Shown piece after piece: positions 1 through 10,030 of a DNA stretch of 64,000 nt. The notes under the pieces are model-generated. The model saw only the letters and a list, made by a program, of their open reading frames with translations. It searched no databases and was not told the DNA's origin. The stretch comes from Anthoceros angustus (lineage: Eukaryota > Streptophyta > Anthocerotopsida > Anthocerotales > Anthocerotaceae), in assembly GCA_010909165.1 (NCBI GenBank), contig MU008168.1, positions 1,240,001-1,304,000 of the forward strand, in the 5' to 3' direction. The position numbers and the translations under genes are program-made. How positions within the stretch are numbered: position 1 is the first letter of the stretch; every line of letters begins with the position of its first letter.

Positions 1-40
1 GAGGAAGGAAAATCATGTTGAAGAAAAGCAAACATGTTCT

Positions 41-547
41 ATGAATACGATTCTGCAGGGAAGCTTGATGGAGAAGATTTTGCACTTGTGTACGAATGCC
101 AACCAAGAAACTTTTTTCACTCAAATGAAACAACGTATCTATCATGAGCCCTTGGGCAATGGATTGCGGGCCAAAATGTTCATAGGTTCCAAAGAGCATG
201 GACTCTTGGTAATGCAGTCCGAGATGACTTTGATGACCAATATAGAAATATATTCATTGGATAAGTTTAAGAGTATAGGTTGTTGGGATACAGATATGAT
301 TTACTTTACATGTGGGGAGGGCAAGGACAACAACTTTATAATGCGAGTGGCGCATATCTCACAGAATGCACAATGTGAAATTGAATATATTCACTTTGCG
401 AGAATATGGATTGATGTGTGCAAGAAGCATTCTGGCAAGGAAGAAAAGAATTATGCAATCCTGTGTATGCCACCTCATGTATGTGCGGGGGATGTGCAAG
501 ACTTGGTAGACTTGAAGCTCGTATTGCAGCTGCATAGGCTCTATTGA
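41..547 (+). CDS. Unrecognised 168-codon reading frame, part of a duplicated repeat
   Basis: I do not recognise this protein. It is an open frame of 168 codons with no obvious domain, signal peptide or membrane segment. Its second half (about 300-560) is clearly related, at both DNA and protein level, to positions 3366-3690. Both copies share the peptide motif LARIW or FARIW with a following DVC, and both contain MPPHVCAG. A second frame over the same bases reads like the end of a PPR repeat (CARLGRLEA), so the open frame may be a decayed PPR-derived sequence rather than a gene. The start methionine is the first in the frame and has no independent support. Confidence 0.25.
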   Translation: MNTILQGSLMEKILHLCTNANQETFFTQMKQRIYHEPLGNGLRAKMFIGSKEHGLLVMQSEMTLMTNIEIYSLDKFKSIGCWDTDMIYFTCGEGKDNNFIMRVAHISQNAQCEIEYIHFARIWIDVCKKHSGKEEKNYAILCMPPHVCAGDVQDLVDLKLVLQLHRLY

Positions 548-690
548 CATTCCAAAGTCGAAATAGGTTGTTAGGAGTTAGAGGTTCTATTGACACTTCA
601 AATTGAAATTGATTGTAAGCAAGTCATCGATTTGTCCTTGATACCCCTTGTGTAATGAGGTAGGTCGTATTAACTCGTGTTTCCTCTCCC

Positions 691-816
691 TGTGTGCTGT
701 CACTCTTTCTTGGCTCCCAAGCTTGGACAGCCTGGTTTTCAAATTGTTTCATATGTGTGCTGTCACTCTTTCTTGGCTCCCAAGCTTGGACAGCCTGGTT
801 TTCAAATTGTTTCATA
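691..816. repeat. Perfect tandem duplication, two units of 63 bp
   Basis: The 63-bp unit starting TGTGTGCTGTCACTCTTTCT at 691 is repeated without a visible change from 754. Identity of the two units implies a recent duplication. It lies in non-coding sequence downstream of the first open frame. Confidence 0.95.
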
Positions 817-1726
817 CTGAGAACATCCAAACATGGGTTCATTAGAATTACACAGTCAAATATTTTGGGACGAATCAGTAGTCGGTTGGGTGCCATCCAT
901 TCCCAGCTATAGATCATGCCCTCCAAATTACGAACTCCAGATGTGAATGTCTACGGGTTACTCCATGCTAAAACAACTCCTTGCGCGGGACTTGATGTAT
1001 AGATGTATACTTTGAAATAACCTCCCTTCCGCGGTGAGCTAGGCTCAAATGTCAGCTATAAGTTGAGCGAAGGAGGCCTGTTGCTCTTGGAACTGCCAGC
1101 TACGGAATTCTGGAAGTCTGCGGTTTGTTCGTTCGAGGGTGGCGTCTTCCACCTCTTGAACTTCAGCAAGATGAGGCACAGGCTTCTTTCCAAGCAGAAG
1201 ATGGCACAGGCCTGCCCTGTTGAACTCGCCTTGTGATGTGTGCGGAGTCTACCACTCTGGGGTCTTGTAACGGAGCTGTAACTCTAGCACATGTTTAGTG
1301 TTTAGAAGTGCTTGCTAGGCATTGCACCAAGCTCCTCAACCATGGACTCTCCTCAGTTAGGTGAAAATGAACCTTCTGCAAGGTTGAAAGCACCCGGTTA
1401 CAGTCTCAACTCACACCCTGGCTAGTAGCATGTGGTAGTTGGAGTCATCGCACGTACGATTTGGAAAGGCCCGGGGTCCGGGGATTCGGCCAGGCAGGAG
1501 AGAACATTCAGATCGATTTCACTCAGCTTCCAACCCTGCCGGTGCATCCATAAAACCTATCCAGCAAAGTAAAGCAGCAACACATAACTGTGGAAACGGA
1601 GGAGCATGGAACAAGCATAACTGTGCAAACCAGCACGAGCAGCATGAAGTGAATGCGCTCTTCATATAGATACGTCCCGTCCTCGTTTCCTCCTACTGCA
1701 ATGATCTCAATGATGGTCTATGCTGC
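817..1726. other. Non-coding stretch with a block repeated at 4262-4545
   Basis: I see no convincing gene here. The part from about 1053 to 1425 is a diverged copy of 4262-4545. Both contain AGTTGAGCGAAGG followed by a TTGCTCTTGG run, and both contain CCATGGACTCTCCTC followed by CTTTCTGCAAGGT-like sequence. In both places the block lies downstream of an F-box/kelch locus on the minus strand, so it belongs to the same duplicated segment. Confidence 0.6.
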
Positions 1727-2454
1727 TGAACTACACATCCCTAATGAGGCTTCCAGCCGCCGAGATCCAGCCAATGATCCACGCAGTGAAGACGCGTGCT
1801 AGCCCCAAACCACTGGTAGGGGCCCCTAAACCCTCGTCGGGGCAGGGAGGAAGCCACCTCCAGCTAGCAGGCGTTTGTCGCAGATCGAGAGCCAAGAGTT
1901 TGCCCAGCCGGGCGTGCATGATGTATATTTCGTCCTGCCCCGCCACGACCTTCATCACATCGCGAACGGAGCGGACAAGAAGGATTATACGACCTCCCTT
2001 CACCGCCACCAGCTCGAAGCGGCGCGCCGTGGACGCCACGAACAGTTCGCCATGTGCAGGACCTTCCCCGCTCCTCCTGCCTCCAAAAGGTGGACAGCAG
2101 CACGCTGCCGCCCGCCGACGCCACGGGGAGCTTGAGCTTGTCCCAGCGGTCGGAGGCCGGGTCGTAGGCCCAAGAGACGACGCCCGAGTGGTGGCCCGTG
2201 GAGTGGCCTACCACGAGCAGCATCCATTCCTGCTATGCTGCTCGCAATTCCAGCTGCTCCTAGAGAAATCCCGGCGACGAAATCTCCTGATTCCACGCTC
2301 TACACACCGCGCGCGACCGCACCAGGCACTTCAGCGGCAGCCGAGCCAGGATCTTGGCCTCATTGTCATGAGGCAGCTCGCTCGATACATCCTCCTCCGC
2401 ATCCATCCTCCAAAACCCTCGCAAGCTTCCTGGAACGGATGCCTCACATGACAA
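1727..2454 (-). pseudogene. F-box/kelch protein pseudogene
   Basis: The minus strand reads a start MDAEED, then an F-box (SSELPHDNEAKILARLPLK and RSRAVCRAWN), then kelch-like pieces (WAYDPASDRW, FELVAVKGG, KVVAGQDEIYIM, ALDLRQTPASWRWLP). These are the same landmarks seen in the intact genes at 4944-6524 and 61641-62981. The pieces lie in three different frames. A stop follows the F-box, and the product would be far shorter than its 446-526-residue relatives because most of the kelch propeller is missing. It is therefore a decayed duplicate. Intact family members would act as substrate receptors in SCF ubiquitin ligases; this one is not expected to make a working protein. Confidence 0.85.
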
Positions 2455-2774
2455 GCTCTGCAGCAGCAGGATTACAGACAGGCCCTCATCTACTTCTTCA
2501 CACTGAAAGATGCAGATTCACGCCCGAATGAGCAGCTGCGAACTCCTGACTTGCTTGATGCAACCACGCATCTATGCAGACTTCACTTGGCCCCGAGCAG
2601 CTGGTGAATTCGGACTTGATGCAACGACACATCTTTAGATATTCCAGTTCGGGCAATTCCTATGCTAGCAAAGGGAAGCTTTCTGAGGCCGCCGGAGCCC
2701 TGGCATCTCTAGGGCAACAGACACTGCTACTTCTCGGTCTCTGTTTGACATGTTGCTAATGAAAACCCTTCGCA
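2455..2774. repeat. F-box upstream region, diverged copy of about 8380-8860
   Basis: No gene is seen. The start-proximal sequence CGGATGCCTCACATGAC, and further on AGGGCAACAGACACTGCTA, both recur at about 8368 and 8813. The two stretches therefore descend from one segment that lay upstream of an F-box gene. At the 8-kb copy the F-box coding part is gone. Confidence 0.7.
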
Positions 2775-2990
2775 GCTAGAACGATCTGGTTGTGGGGCAA
2801 AGAGTTCATGAGCTCACTGTCGAACTCGGGTACGACTCGGATGCATACATACTTGGGAAACCATATTTTGCGCGATGTATGCATGTGGAGGTAGTCTGCA
2901 GGAGGCCGTGGATGTGTTCACCTGGAGGGTGGGCAAACCAAATGCCTTGATGTGGTCTTCCTAATCTCTGAATATGCTAGGCATGGGAAA
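2775..2990 (+). pseudogene. PPR protein fragment, frameshifted
   Basis: The plus strand reads QRVHELTVELGYDSDAY, then, after a frame change, MYACGGSLQEAVDVF and KPNALMWSS. These are hallmarks of a plant PLS-class PPR repeat (a helix pair ending in MYxxCGxLxxAxxVF). PPR proteins bind organellar RNA and often guide editing or splicing. Here only about two repeats survive, across a frameshift, with no start, targeting peptide or E/DYW tail, so this is a fragment and not a gene. Confidence 0.75.
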
Positions 2991-3159
2991 CTCACGCGGC
3001 CATATAACGGTACTGCATGATCATGAGACGGTAGGTTACGAGTGAAGGCGGATGCTCAGGCATGTGCATTTGCCGCTGATTGGAATCTGACAGAAAGTGC
3101 ACTGTGATGTGTTGTACAGTGTACATTCCTCCTGACTCGTCTGCTTTGTTGGCACCTGC

Positions 3160-3395
3160 CTGGTGGACATAACATGGCATGCGAAGGTGGCTTTCAAGGA
3201 TCCAAAATCAGGCCCTCTTGCCCCATTTGTCCATACAGAAGAAGCGCCTCTTGGCCGATTAAGTCCTTGCTGTGTATACCCAGCTACTAGTACATTCCAT
3301 GTCACCACATCATTTGTGGCCGTGCCGTCAACAACCTGGCGTGCATCTTCCAGTTCACTACATTTTGGGATACACATATGATTCACTTTACACAT
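3160..3395 (-). pseudogene. PPR protein fragment, opposite strand
   Basis: The minus strand reads CSELEDARQV followed by NDVVTWNVLVAGYTQQGLN, which is the conserved core of a PPR repeat. The reading continues open for some codons but the downstream repeats are lost. It faces the plus-strand fragment at 2775-2990, so the two pieces either derive from different copies or were separated by an inversion. No complete PPR gene lies nearby. Confidence 0.75.
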
Positions 3396-3823
3396 CGGCA
3401 GGGCAATTACACCAACTTCCTGATGCGAGAAGAGGCAAATATCTCACAGAGTGCACAATCGGAAGTTGAATATGTTCTCTTGGCGAGAATATGGATGGAT
3501 GTATGCATGCAAGAAGCATTCTTGCGAGGAAGAAAGAATTATACAATCATGTGTATGCCACCTCATGTATGTGCTGGGGCTGCGCAAAACTTGGTAGACT
3601 TGAAGTGCCTATTGCAACAGCATTGGCGCTGTTCACATTCCAAGTTGAAATTGGTTGTAAGCAGTCACAGGCTCTATTCACGCTTCACGCTTTGAACACG
3701 ACTCAGGATACCACAACGTTAGGTCTTACTGGGGTCATAAGGCGTGCAGAATGTGTGGTGGACCTTGTGATAAAGCAGCAGACAGCCAGTTGCTGGTGTG
3801 AACGTACGAGCTCAGCAGCCTGA
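3366..3823 (+). repeat. Second copy of the repeat found at about 300-620
   Basis: Two overlapping open frames cover this stretch (3378-3695 and 3491-3823). The first matches the protein frame at 41-547 (LARIWMDVC, MPPHVCAG, LVDLK). The second contains CWGCAKLGRLE, reminiscent of a PPR repeat. Because both copies keep the first frame open, either it was once coding or the duplication is young. I cannot name a function. Confidence 0.5.
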
Positions 3824-4943
3824 GAGACATACAGTAGCTCCGGTTTCTTCGCTATCTTTTGCTTTTGCTTTTTCTTGAATCACGCCCTATCACACTAGGC
3901 AATGGCATTTCATTGCATGCATGTAAAAGCTCCTGAACCTGCAAACGTTACGGATATGGCGGCAAGGCGAACATGAACTTCGGATCTGTAACATTCTTTC
4001 TTTACAGTAGAGTGCTGTGAGAGAATCTTTGAATGGAGTCATCACTGTCGGTAGGTTTACACATGGATGACCATGGACGCCACATGGTCATCACTGTCTG
4101 ACAGAAAAGCGCAGTGTGACGTGTTGTTTCTGAATCGTTTGTTGTTGGCACCTGCCTTGTGGACATGTGTATGCCTGTGAGATGCCCAGAACAAAGTGTG
4201 AAAGCTGCCTTGAAAAATGGTTTCCGCAACGAGCAAGGCTCTGAAACTCTTTGCTCAAAAATCTGCTGTAAGTTGAGCGAAGGTGGCTTGTTGCTCTTGG
4301 GACCCTTCCACCGCTTGAATTTGGGTGGTGGCCTTGTTGAGCAAAGGGGACAGGCTGCCTCAGGAAGAAGTGTGAATGCTGCCTTAATCAGATTAGCACA
4401 ACCGGGAGTGGGAAAGAAGTCCTTAAGGTTGACAGGCGCTACTCGGCCTGCGTGAAGCACCATGGACTCTCCTCGCCGTTTCTCTGTTTTTCCGTTCAGT
4501 GAGGTGGAGATGGAACTTTCTGCAAGGTCGAAAGCACGTGCCTATAGGGTTCCCGGGCCTAGAGAGAAGCTAGTGTGCTGAAACGACCAGGATTTCTACT
4601 ACTGATCGACTTCTGTCAACTATGACCTGCTGCTGTTGTCCAATTCGAGTGCCCACAGAAACCCACACACTTCCACATGCCTACAAAAGCACACAATCCC
4701 TACGTGAATGTACCAGCGGGGAGACACGGCACTCCATTGAAAGATTGACTGACTGTCTTTGATGCTGCTGCTCTTTAAATTCCGTGCAAAATTCATAGAT
4801 CGCCCAACGCTACACTTGTAGCTGCACATGGAGTGCTAGTAGAATACGTGTGATCCCCAAGCCTAGCTAATATTGCTCTCGCCTGCTGATTTGCAGACAA
4901 GGATATCAGTTGAGAGTCGAGACTCCTCACCAAATGAGTACCG
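3824..4943. other. Intergenic, downstream side of the F-box gene
   Basis: No gene is seen. Positions 4262-4545 are the second copy of the block at 1053-1425. Short open frames on both strands here have no recognisable content. Confidence 0.5.
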
Positions 4944-6524
4944 TCAAGCAACCACAGAACTTTTATAATTTTCATAGCCGCTGAATACCAACCAAGGATC
5001 CAGGCAGTCCAGACTAGTACTCCAGCTATGGCTGTAAAAATGATTGTAGGGCAAGGCGGGGAGCCACCTCCAAGCCCCAGGCCCAGGCATTTGTCGCAAA
5101 TCCAGAGCCACCACCTTGGGCCGGGACCCCTGCATCAAATATACTTGGTCCTGGCCCGCCACGACTTTGATCAAATGTCCCGTGCCGGCGGCTGGCCAGA
5201 ACTGAATGACCATGGGACGGGGCATAGCGGCCACCACCGTCCAGGTCATGCGCGCCAAATCCAGCTCCCAGATGTGGACACACAGGAGTAATTCTTCATC
5301 GTGCTCGCTGTCTTCAGAGAAGGCTAGACACAGCAGCCGGCCCCGCACGCTCACGGGCCCAATGCAGGCATAGGAAAGGAAGCGGGAAGGCCCGGCCACA
5401 GCCAACCAGCTCCAGCTCGCCCGCTCCAGATCGTAGGCCAACAGATTGCCGTTGTCGGTAAGGCAGTAGAGCATGGTGCCCACAAACACTCCGTGAGGGG
5501 ACCTGAAGTAGGTGAAGGCGCGGGGCTCCTGCACTGCCAAGGCGCAGGTGGTCATACTCCAGCTCCAGAGCGCGGAATCGAAGATGAAGGTCCGGATGGA
5601 GTTGTCCGGGGCCGAGAGATCGCCCCGCGGCTCGGTCACCGCCACCAGCTTGAAGCAGCGTGCCTGGGCGTCCACGAACATTCCCCGCACGTGCTGCACC
5701 CCCAAGCCATGGCCCGCTGGGAACCTGGGCAGGCAGGTCCAGGAGCTCGCCACCGGGTTGTGCATGTGCAGCATGCCCCTGCTGGACAGCAGCACCAGGC
5801 CGCCGCCCGCCCAAATCACGGCCGGATTCCACCATTGCGTGGGGCCTCCCAAATGTGGTTGGAGGCAGAGCTTGTACCAGCGGCCGGAGGAAGGGTCGTA
5901 GACGCACGAGACCACGCGCCTTCTGGGCTGGTAACTTGTACATGTGTAGCCTGTCACGACCAGCATCCATTCTGGCGCTACTCCCGCTCGCCATAATTCT
6001 GCCCGCTCATGCACCAAGCTCGGCGACGATACGGCCTCCTTCCACTCTCTGCACACCGCGCGCGACCGCAGCAGGCTCACCAGCGGCAGCTTTGCCAGGA
6101 TCTTCATCACCAAGTCTTGTGGCAGCTCGCTCCATACGCAAACCTCCTCCTTCTCCACCTCCGGCTCCGCAGCTATGCTCCCACAACTCCTCACTCTCAG
6201 GCCATTATCCACCTCCGGCTCCGCTTCTATCCTCCCACAACTCCTCACTCTCAGGCCATTATCCACCTCCGGCTCCGCTTCTATCCTCCCACAACTCCTC
6301 AGTCTCAGGCCATTATCCACCTCCGGCTCCGCATCTATCCTCCCACAACTCCTCGCTCTCAGGCCATTACCCAGCTTAATCATCGCCGCATACAACCTCC
6401 TCCTCCACCTCCGCATCCATCCTTCCTTGCCATTCCGATTACGATGAAGGGAGTTGGCCTCACGCATACTGTCTGGTGGAATAAGAAGAAGAAGAAGAAT
6501 TTTATTTGAATAACATCTACACAT
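4944..6524 (-). CDS. F-box/kelch-repeat protein with N-terminal tandem repeats
   Basis: This is a single-exon frame of 526 codons. Residues 53-124 are four copies of an 18-residue unit (NGLRxRSCGRIxAEPEVD). An F-box follows at about 131-172 (WSELPQDLVMKILAKLPL, RSRAVCREW). A kelch/F-box-associated region fills about 180-510 (CVYDPSSGRWYKL, FDSALWSW, YDLERASWSW, WELDLARMTW, KVVAGQDQVYLM, WRWLPALP). Family members bind SKP1 through the F-box and present targets to an SCF ubiquitin ligase; the target here is unknown. The start is uncertain. The first methionine (6524) gives an odd leucine-rich leader from a GAAGAA run. Methionines at 6467, 6416 and 6383 are alternatives. An MDAE start like that of the relatives exists at 6420, but in another frame that soon stops. 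Confidence 0.85.
   Translation of the reverse strand: MCRCYSNKILLLLLIPPDSMREANSLHRNRNGKEGWMRRWRRRLYAAMIKLGNGLRARSCGRIDAEPEVDNGLRLRSCGRIEAEPEVDNGLRVRSCGRIEAEPEVDNGLRVRSCGSIAAEPEVEKEEVCVWSELPQDLVMKILAKLPLVSLLRSRAVCREWKEAVSSPSLVHERAELWRAGVAPEWMLVVTGYTCTSYQPRRRVVSCVYDPSSGRWYKLCLQPHLGGPTQWWNPAVIWAGGGLVLLSSRGMLHMHNPVASSWTCLPRFPAGHGLGVQHVRGMFVDAQARCFKLVAVTEPRGDLSAPDNSIRTFIFDSALWSWSMTTCALAVQEPRAFTYFRSPHGVFVGTMLYCLTDNGNLLAYDLERASWSWLAVAGPSRFLSYACIGPVSVRGRLLCLAFSEDSEHDEELLLCVHIWELDLARMTWTVVAAMPRPMVIQFWPAAGTGHLIKVVAGQDQVYLMQGSRPKVVALDLRQMPGPGAWRWLPALPYNHFYSHSWSTSLDCLDPWLVFSGYENYKSSVVA
6153..6368 (-). repeat. Four tandem 54-bp units inside the F-box gene
   Basis: Four in-frame units of 54 bp encode the 18-residue repeats ahead of the F-box. 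On the plus strand each contains CTCCGGCTCCGC and CCCACAACTCCTC. The units differ by only one to three bases. Each carries a piece resembling the ancestral ATGGATGCGGAGG start region, suggesting that the start region itself was amplified. Confidence 0.9.
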
Positions 6525-7912
6525 GTAACACCCATATTTATGGTACCTCAGTAAACAAAAACCTCCTATTTCCTATTTGGATGTTAAGCCTTGCTCCGTG
6601 GGATGTGCAAGGCTTAAATGGTAATTAATAAATAGAGAGATTCCAAGGATTCAGAAATGAAAACTTCCTATTTGGAGCTTAGGGTGCACAAGATTATCTT
6701 CCAAATAAAGTGATAAAATTTTAGTTCACTAGAATATACAACCATAAAACGATTAAATGGTAAGTGATAATTAAGAGCTTTAAAAACTTATATAAAACTT
6801 GTATAACTTTATACGATAAATATTAAAAAATATTTCATAAAAATTTAAAAGTAAATTATATTAAATCTTAATGCTTTACCTATATGAAATATTGTTATAT
6901 GTCTTTGGCGTACCTTTCGAGCATGTGGAAACTTCTATATGTATATTGCCCTCTCAGACACAGCCAGCTCTCCACCAAGGTCCGTGCACTGAGTTGGACC
7001 TCCAACTTTTAGTCTATGGTGTCACATAGAGCTCCAACTATGCCTATTAGTCAAGCCCTCGAACAACCCATGAGGTCGAGCATCGTTAGTGGAGCAACAG
7101 CCGGCCTAGTTTGCCGAGCTCGAGCTCAAGCTCTAGCTTGCTCAATCCAGTCACATAGTGGTGCATCTTCTCTTGGAAAAAAAATAAAAAAAAGGAACTT
7201 TACCAATACACATATTGGTACACCATTCTAAGGACCCATTGTTGCGTTAAGCCAATGATTTTTTCTTGGCAAGTTACCTCGTTTTTAAGTTTTTTTTGTT
7301 GGTGTAAGTTGTTTTTTTTGTGTACATTGCTGCAAGATGCATCTAATCTAAAAATAAATATAAGACATCCAATTTACAGAAACTGTTTACTGTTAAGCAT
7401 AACATATTAATGAATATTTTCTTATCACCATTTTGTAGTGATTATTTCAATTGAAACGTGTAAATTAAACCTTACTCATTTTTTAAAAAATATTAACTAT
7501 TACTTTAAAATAATTCTACTTAAGATATTGAATCACTCTCAATTAGGGAGCGTGGACTATATAATCTTCAGATCTGTCGTAAAGTTTAAAATTTAATAAG
7601 ATATTACATTAATCTCTCCACGAGAAATATTTCCATAGAGCTCTATGTTATTGTTTACAAAATTATACGAGTTCATTCTCTAGTTCTGTACATTGATCAT
7701 ACAATATCATGACTATTTCACAGTCGCGCTCTATTATGTATGCCTAGGTGTATGAAATTGTGGTAGGTAAAAATGTATTGTATGTTTATTTGGAAGCTTG
7801 TCGTATTCCCGTACCTAATAAGCCTGGTACGCCTTAGCTTTATAAGGCGCTTGTTGTGTATGCATAAATAAAGCGAAAGACACCTTGGAGCAAAAGGCGA
7901 TTGCACTGCGAT
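6525..7912. other. AT-rich intergenic stretch
   Basis: Strongly AT-rich from about 6600 to 7900, with no convincing gene. A GAAGAAGAAGAATTTTATT sequence at about 6488-6506 resembles the start of the repeats at 49402 and 57818, but the match does not extend. Confidence 0.5.
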
Positions 7913-8068
7913 GCAAGAGGAATCTTTGGATGACGTAGTGGTGGTGTTGCACGATTGTAGCTACGATCGCCAGAGGAATCTTTGGATAGCGTAGTGGTGG
8001 TCGACTGGCACGATTGTAGGCTGATCGCAAGAGGAATGCTGGATGATGTAGTGGTGGTTGACTGCCTG
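7913..8068. repeat. Three imperfect tandem units of about 57 bp
   Basis: The unit contains CAAGAGGAAT, then a GTAGTGGTGGT core. It starts near 7913, 7971 and 8027. The third unit runs directly into the PPR fragment (GTGGTTGACTGCCTGGTGGA), so the array is probably an expansion of PPR coding sequence encoding DVVVVDCLVD. Confidence 0.75.
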
Positions 8069-8290
8069 GTGGACATGTATGCTAGATGTGGTGAATTGGA
8101 AGATGCCGGCCAGGTTTTTGGACGGCATGGCTACCAAAGGATGTGGTGCATGGAAGCATGCCCTAGTAGCTGAATATGCACAGTAATGACTTTGGCCAAG
8201 AGGCGCTTGTTCTGTATGGACAAATGAAGCAAGAGGGCCTGCATTTTGGCTCCTTGACGATCCTTGAAATCCTGTGAGTTTGTCCCAAGC
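8066..8290 (+). pseudogene. PPR protein fragment
   Basis: The plus strand reads LVDMYARCGELEDAGQVF, the classic end of one PPR repeat and start of the next. After a frame change it continues as an EALVLYGQMKQEG-like piece and then ILKSCEFVPSLL. Several frameshifts and stops follow, and no start or C-terminal extension is present. It is closely related to the minus-strand fragment at 3160-3395, so both come from one PPR subfamily that was duplicated with the F-box locus. Confidence 0.8.
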
Positions 8291-8344
8291 TTGCTGAACG
8301 ACCTTGCATGCCCTTGCCCTTGCTACATAGATCTTCTTTGGCAT

Positions 8345-8405
8345 CCATCTGCGAAACCCTCACAATATTGCCGGAACGGATGCCTCACATGACTTCACTC
8401 TACAA
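8345..8405. repeat. Remnant of F-box 5' flank
   Basis: Matches 2400-2462 (GCATCCATC, then CGGATGCCTCACATGAC), the sequence around the start of the F-box pseudogene on the minus strand. No F-box coding sequence remains; the PPR fragment abuts it directly. Confidence 0.6.
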
Positions 8406-8510
8406 GCTCCTCTTCACTCTGTTATAAGAAGGAAACACTAGCTCATAACACCTGATAGATGCAACCACAATGTAGAAACCTACGAGCAACTGGTGAAGCT
8501 CTAAGCAATG

Positions 8511-8565
8511 TGTGTGATTGCATGAAGCTCGAACCTATGAACTTCGAGCTTCATGCAATCACACA
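8511..8565. repeat. Perfect hairpin, 23-bp arms and 9-base loop
   Basis: The arm at 8511-8533 contains GATTGCATGAAGCTCGAA. It is matched exactly, reversed and complemented, at 8543-8565, around the loop CCTATGAAC. It lies within the duplicated F-box upstream region, and the homologous stretch near 2590 has no hairpin. Confidence 0.9.
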
Positions 8566-8886
8566 TATGTTAGAAATTCCACTGTGGGCAATTTTCTTGT
8601 AGTGGTTGCAAATTTGCAATGTACTCTGTAGGAAAACATTACGCACATGCGACAATCCGCCGTTAACCGTGTAGGGCTGCAGCAGCCGCTTTCCTTGGGT
8701 ATGTACACCGGTCATGGTACCTTTCCTTCCGAGTCCAGCTCTCCGGATAACCGTGCAGGATGGGAAATGGGCAAGGAACCTTTACGAGGCCGTGGGAGTC
8801 CAGGAATCTGTAGGGCAACAGACACTGCTATTTCTCCAGTCTCTGTTTTGCCACCGACTGATGTCTATAGGTCGGTCTGCGGACAG

Positions 8887-8941
8887 CCGTCGGCAAATGC
8901 CGCACGATGAATCTTCCTCATCGTGCGGCATTTGCCGATGG
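8887..8941. repeat. Perfect hairpin, 21-bp arms and 7-base loop
   Basis: The arms TCGGCAAATGCCGCACGATG(A) at 8890-8910 and its exact reverse complement at 8918-8938 surround ATCTTCC. After one mismatch the pairing continues for three more bases on each side. The CGGCAAATGCCG core resembles subterminal motifs known from some plant DNA transposons, but no element ends are visible. Confidence 0.9.
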
Positions 8942-10030
8942 CGCTCCGACCACCGCGATTACTTTACGAAGAGCACTCCACAGCAACAAAGGCCGTGACC
9001 GCCGCGATTGCTTTCTCAAGAGAGCACGCCCTGTAACAAAGGAAGCCGGCTTTTAGGCAGGTACACAAGAGGTGTTTACGCGCGATGATAAGCGTCGCAC
9101 CACTTCCAGAACCGAATCCGCTGAACATAACCCGGATGGCGGCCGGTAGCGACCATCTATCCACCAGCCTTGTCGTCGCTGCTCAATTTGAAACCGTGTG
9201 GCTCCGTCAGGCTTCAGCTGTTCGCTGCATCTACGTTTATCAGTTCATCGCTACATATCTCCGCTTCTGAACTCTGCTCTGGTTACTTCAACAGCTGAAT
9301 GTAAGCCTCCGATCAGACTTGGTATGAGAACTTCCAGAAATTTTAGCTTTTGGTACTGTGGCAGAACCTCCGGAATTGTGACCAACCAGCGGGTAGTTGT
9401 CTGCAGAGGATCAGGAATGGACAAGTAAGGATCTGCAAGTTTGCCCTAACTTGATTATTGGCATCCCTTTTGTTGTCAAATCAAGGTGAATGGGCCCCGG
9501 ATGCCAAGCTCAGGTGTTGTATCCATTTTTCTACACGGTTCACTTGTTGTCTGAAACCCCAGCTGTTTACAGTGCTTGATCAAGCTAATCCTTGCTTCAG
9601 TTTCGGTTCTACAACTGTGTACCAGAAGCTTCCCTAGGGTGAGCCCTCTGCTCCCTACAAGCTACCTCCTCTTTTCGAGGAGCTGCACCTGGTGAGTAAG
9701 CTAGTGTTGGGGTTGATGCGCTGGATGCCTTTGCATGTTCCAATATAATGTTAAATGTCTTTCAGATCACCATCAACAAGCCATCCGGGTTGCAAGTTCT
9801 TCCACGGCTTTGTTTAGATACGCTCTGCGGCAATTACGATGGTCGTCATTGTGATTCTTGGCTTTATCACGTCATCCGCATGTACATAGGCTGCTCTGCC
9901 CGTGGGAGGTTTGGAGGATGCATTGCATGACTTAAATGGAAGGTGGAGATTCTTGGGTAACCCATGGCCAGGACGTCGTGCTGGACACCGGTTGGGCGGC
10001 GAACCGTTACCATCTCGGCGGATTACGGGC
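8942..10030. other. Intergenic, no gene seen
   Basis: Only short open frames with no recognisable content on either strand. Composition is mixed, without obvious repeats. Confidence 0.5.

Noticed and set aside
5660-6379. Open frames on the plus strand across the F-box gene
   Set aside because: They are antisense shadows of a clearly conserved F-box/kelch coding region.
8890-8938. Rho-independent terminator
   Set aside because: The hairpin is perfect, but such terminators are bacterial or plastid features and no gene lies upstream here.
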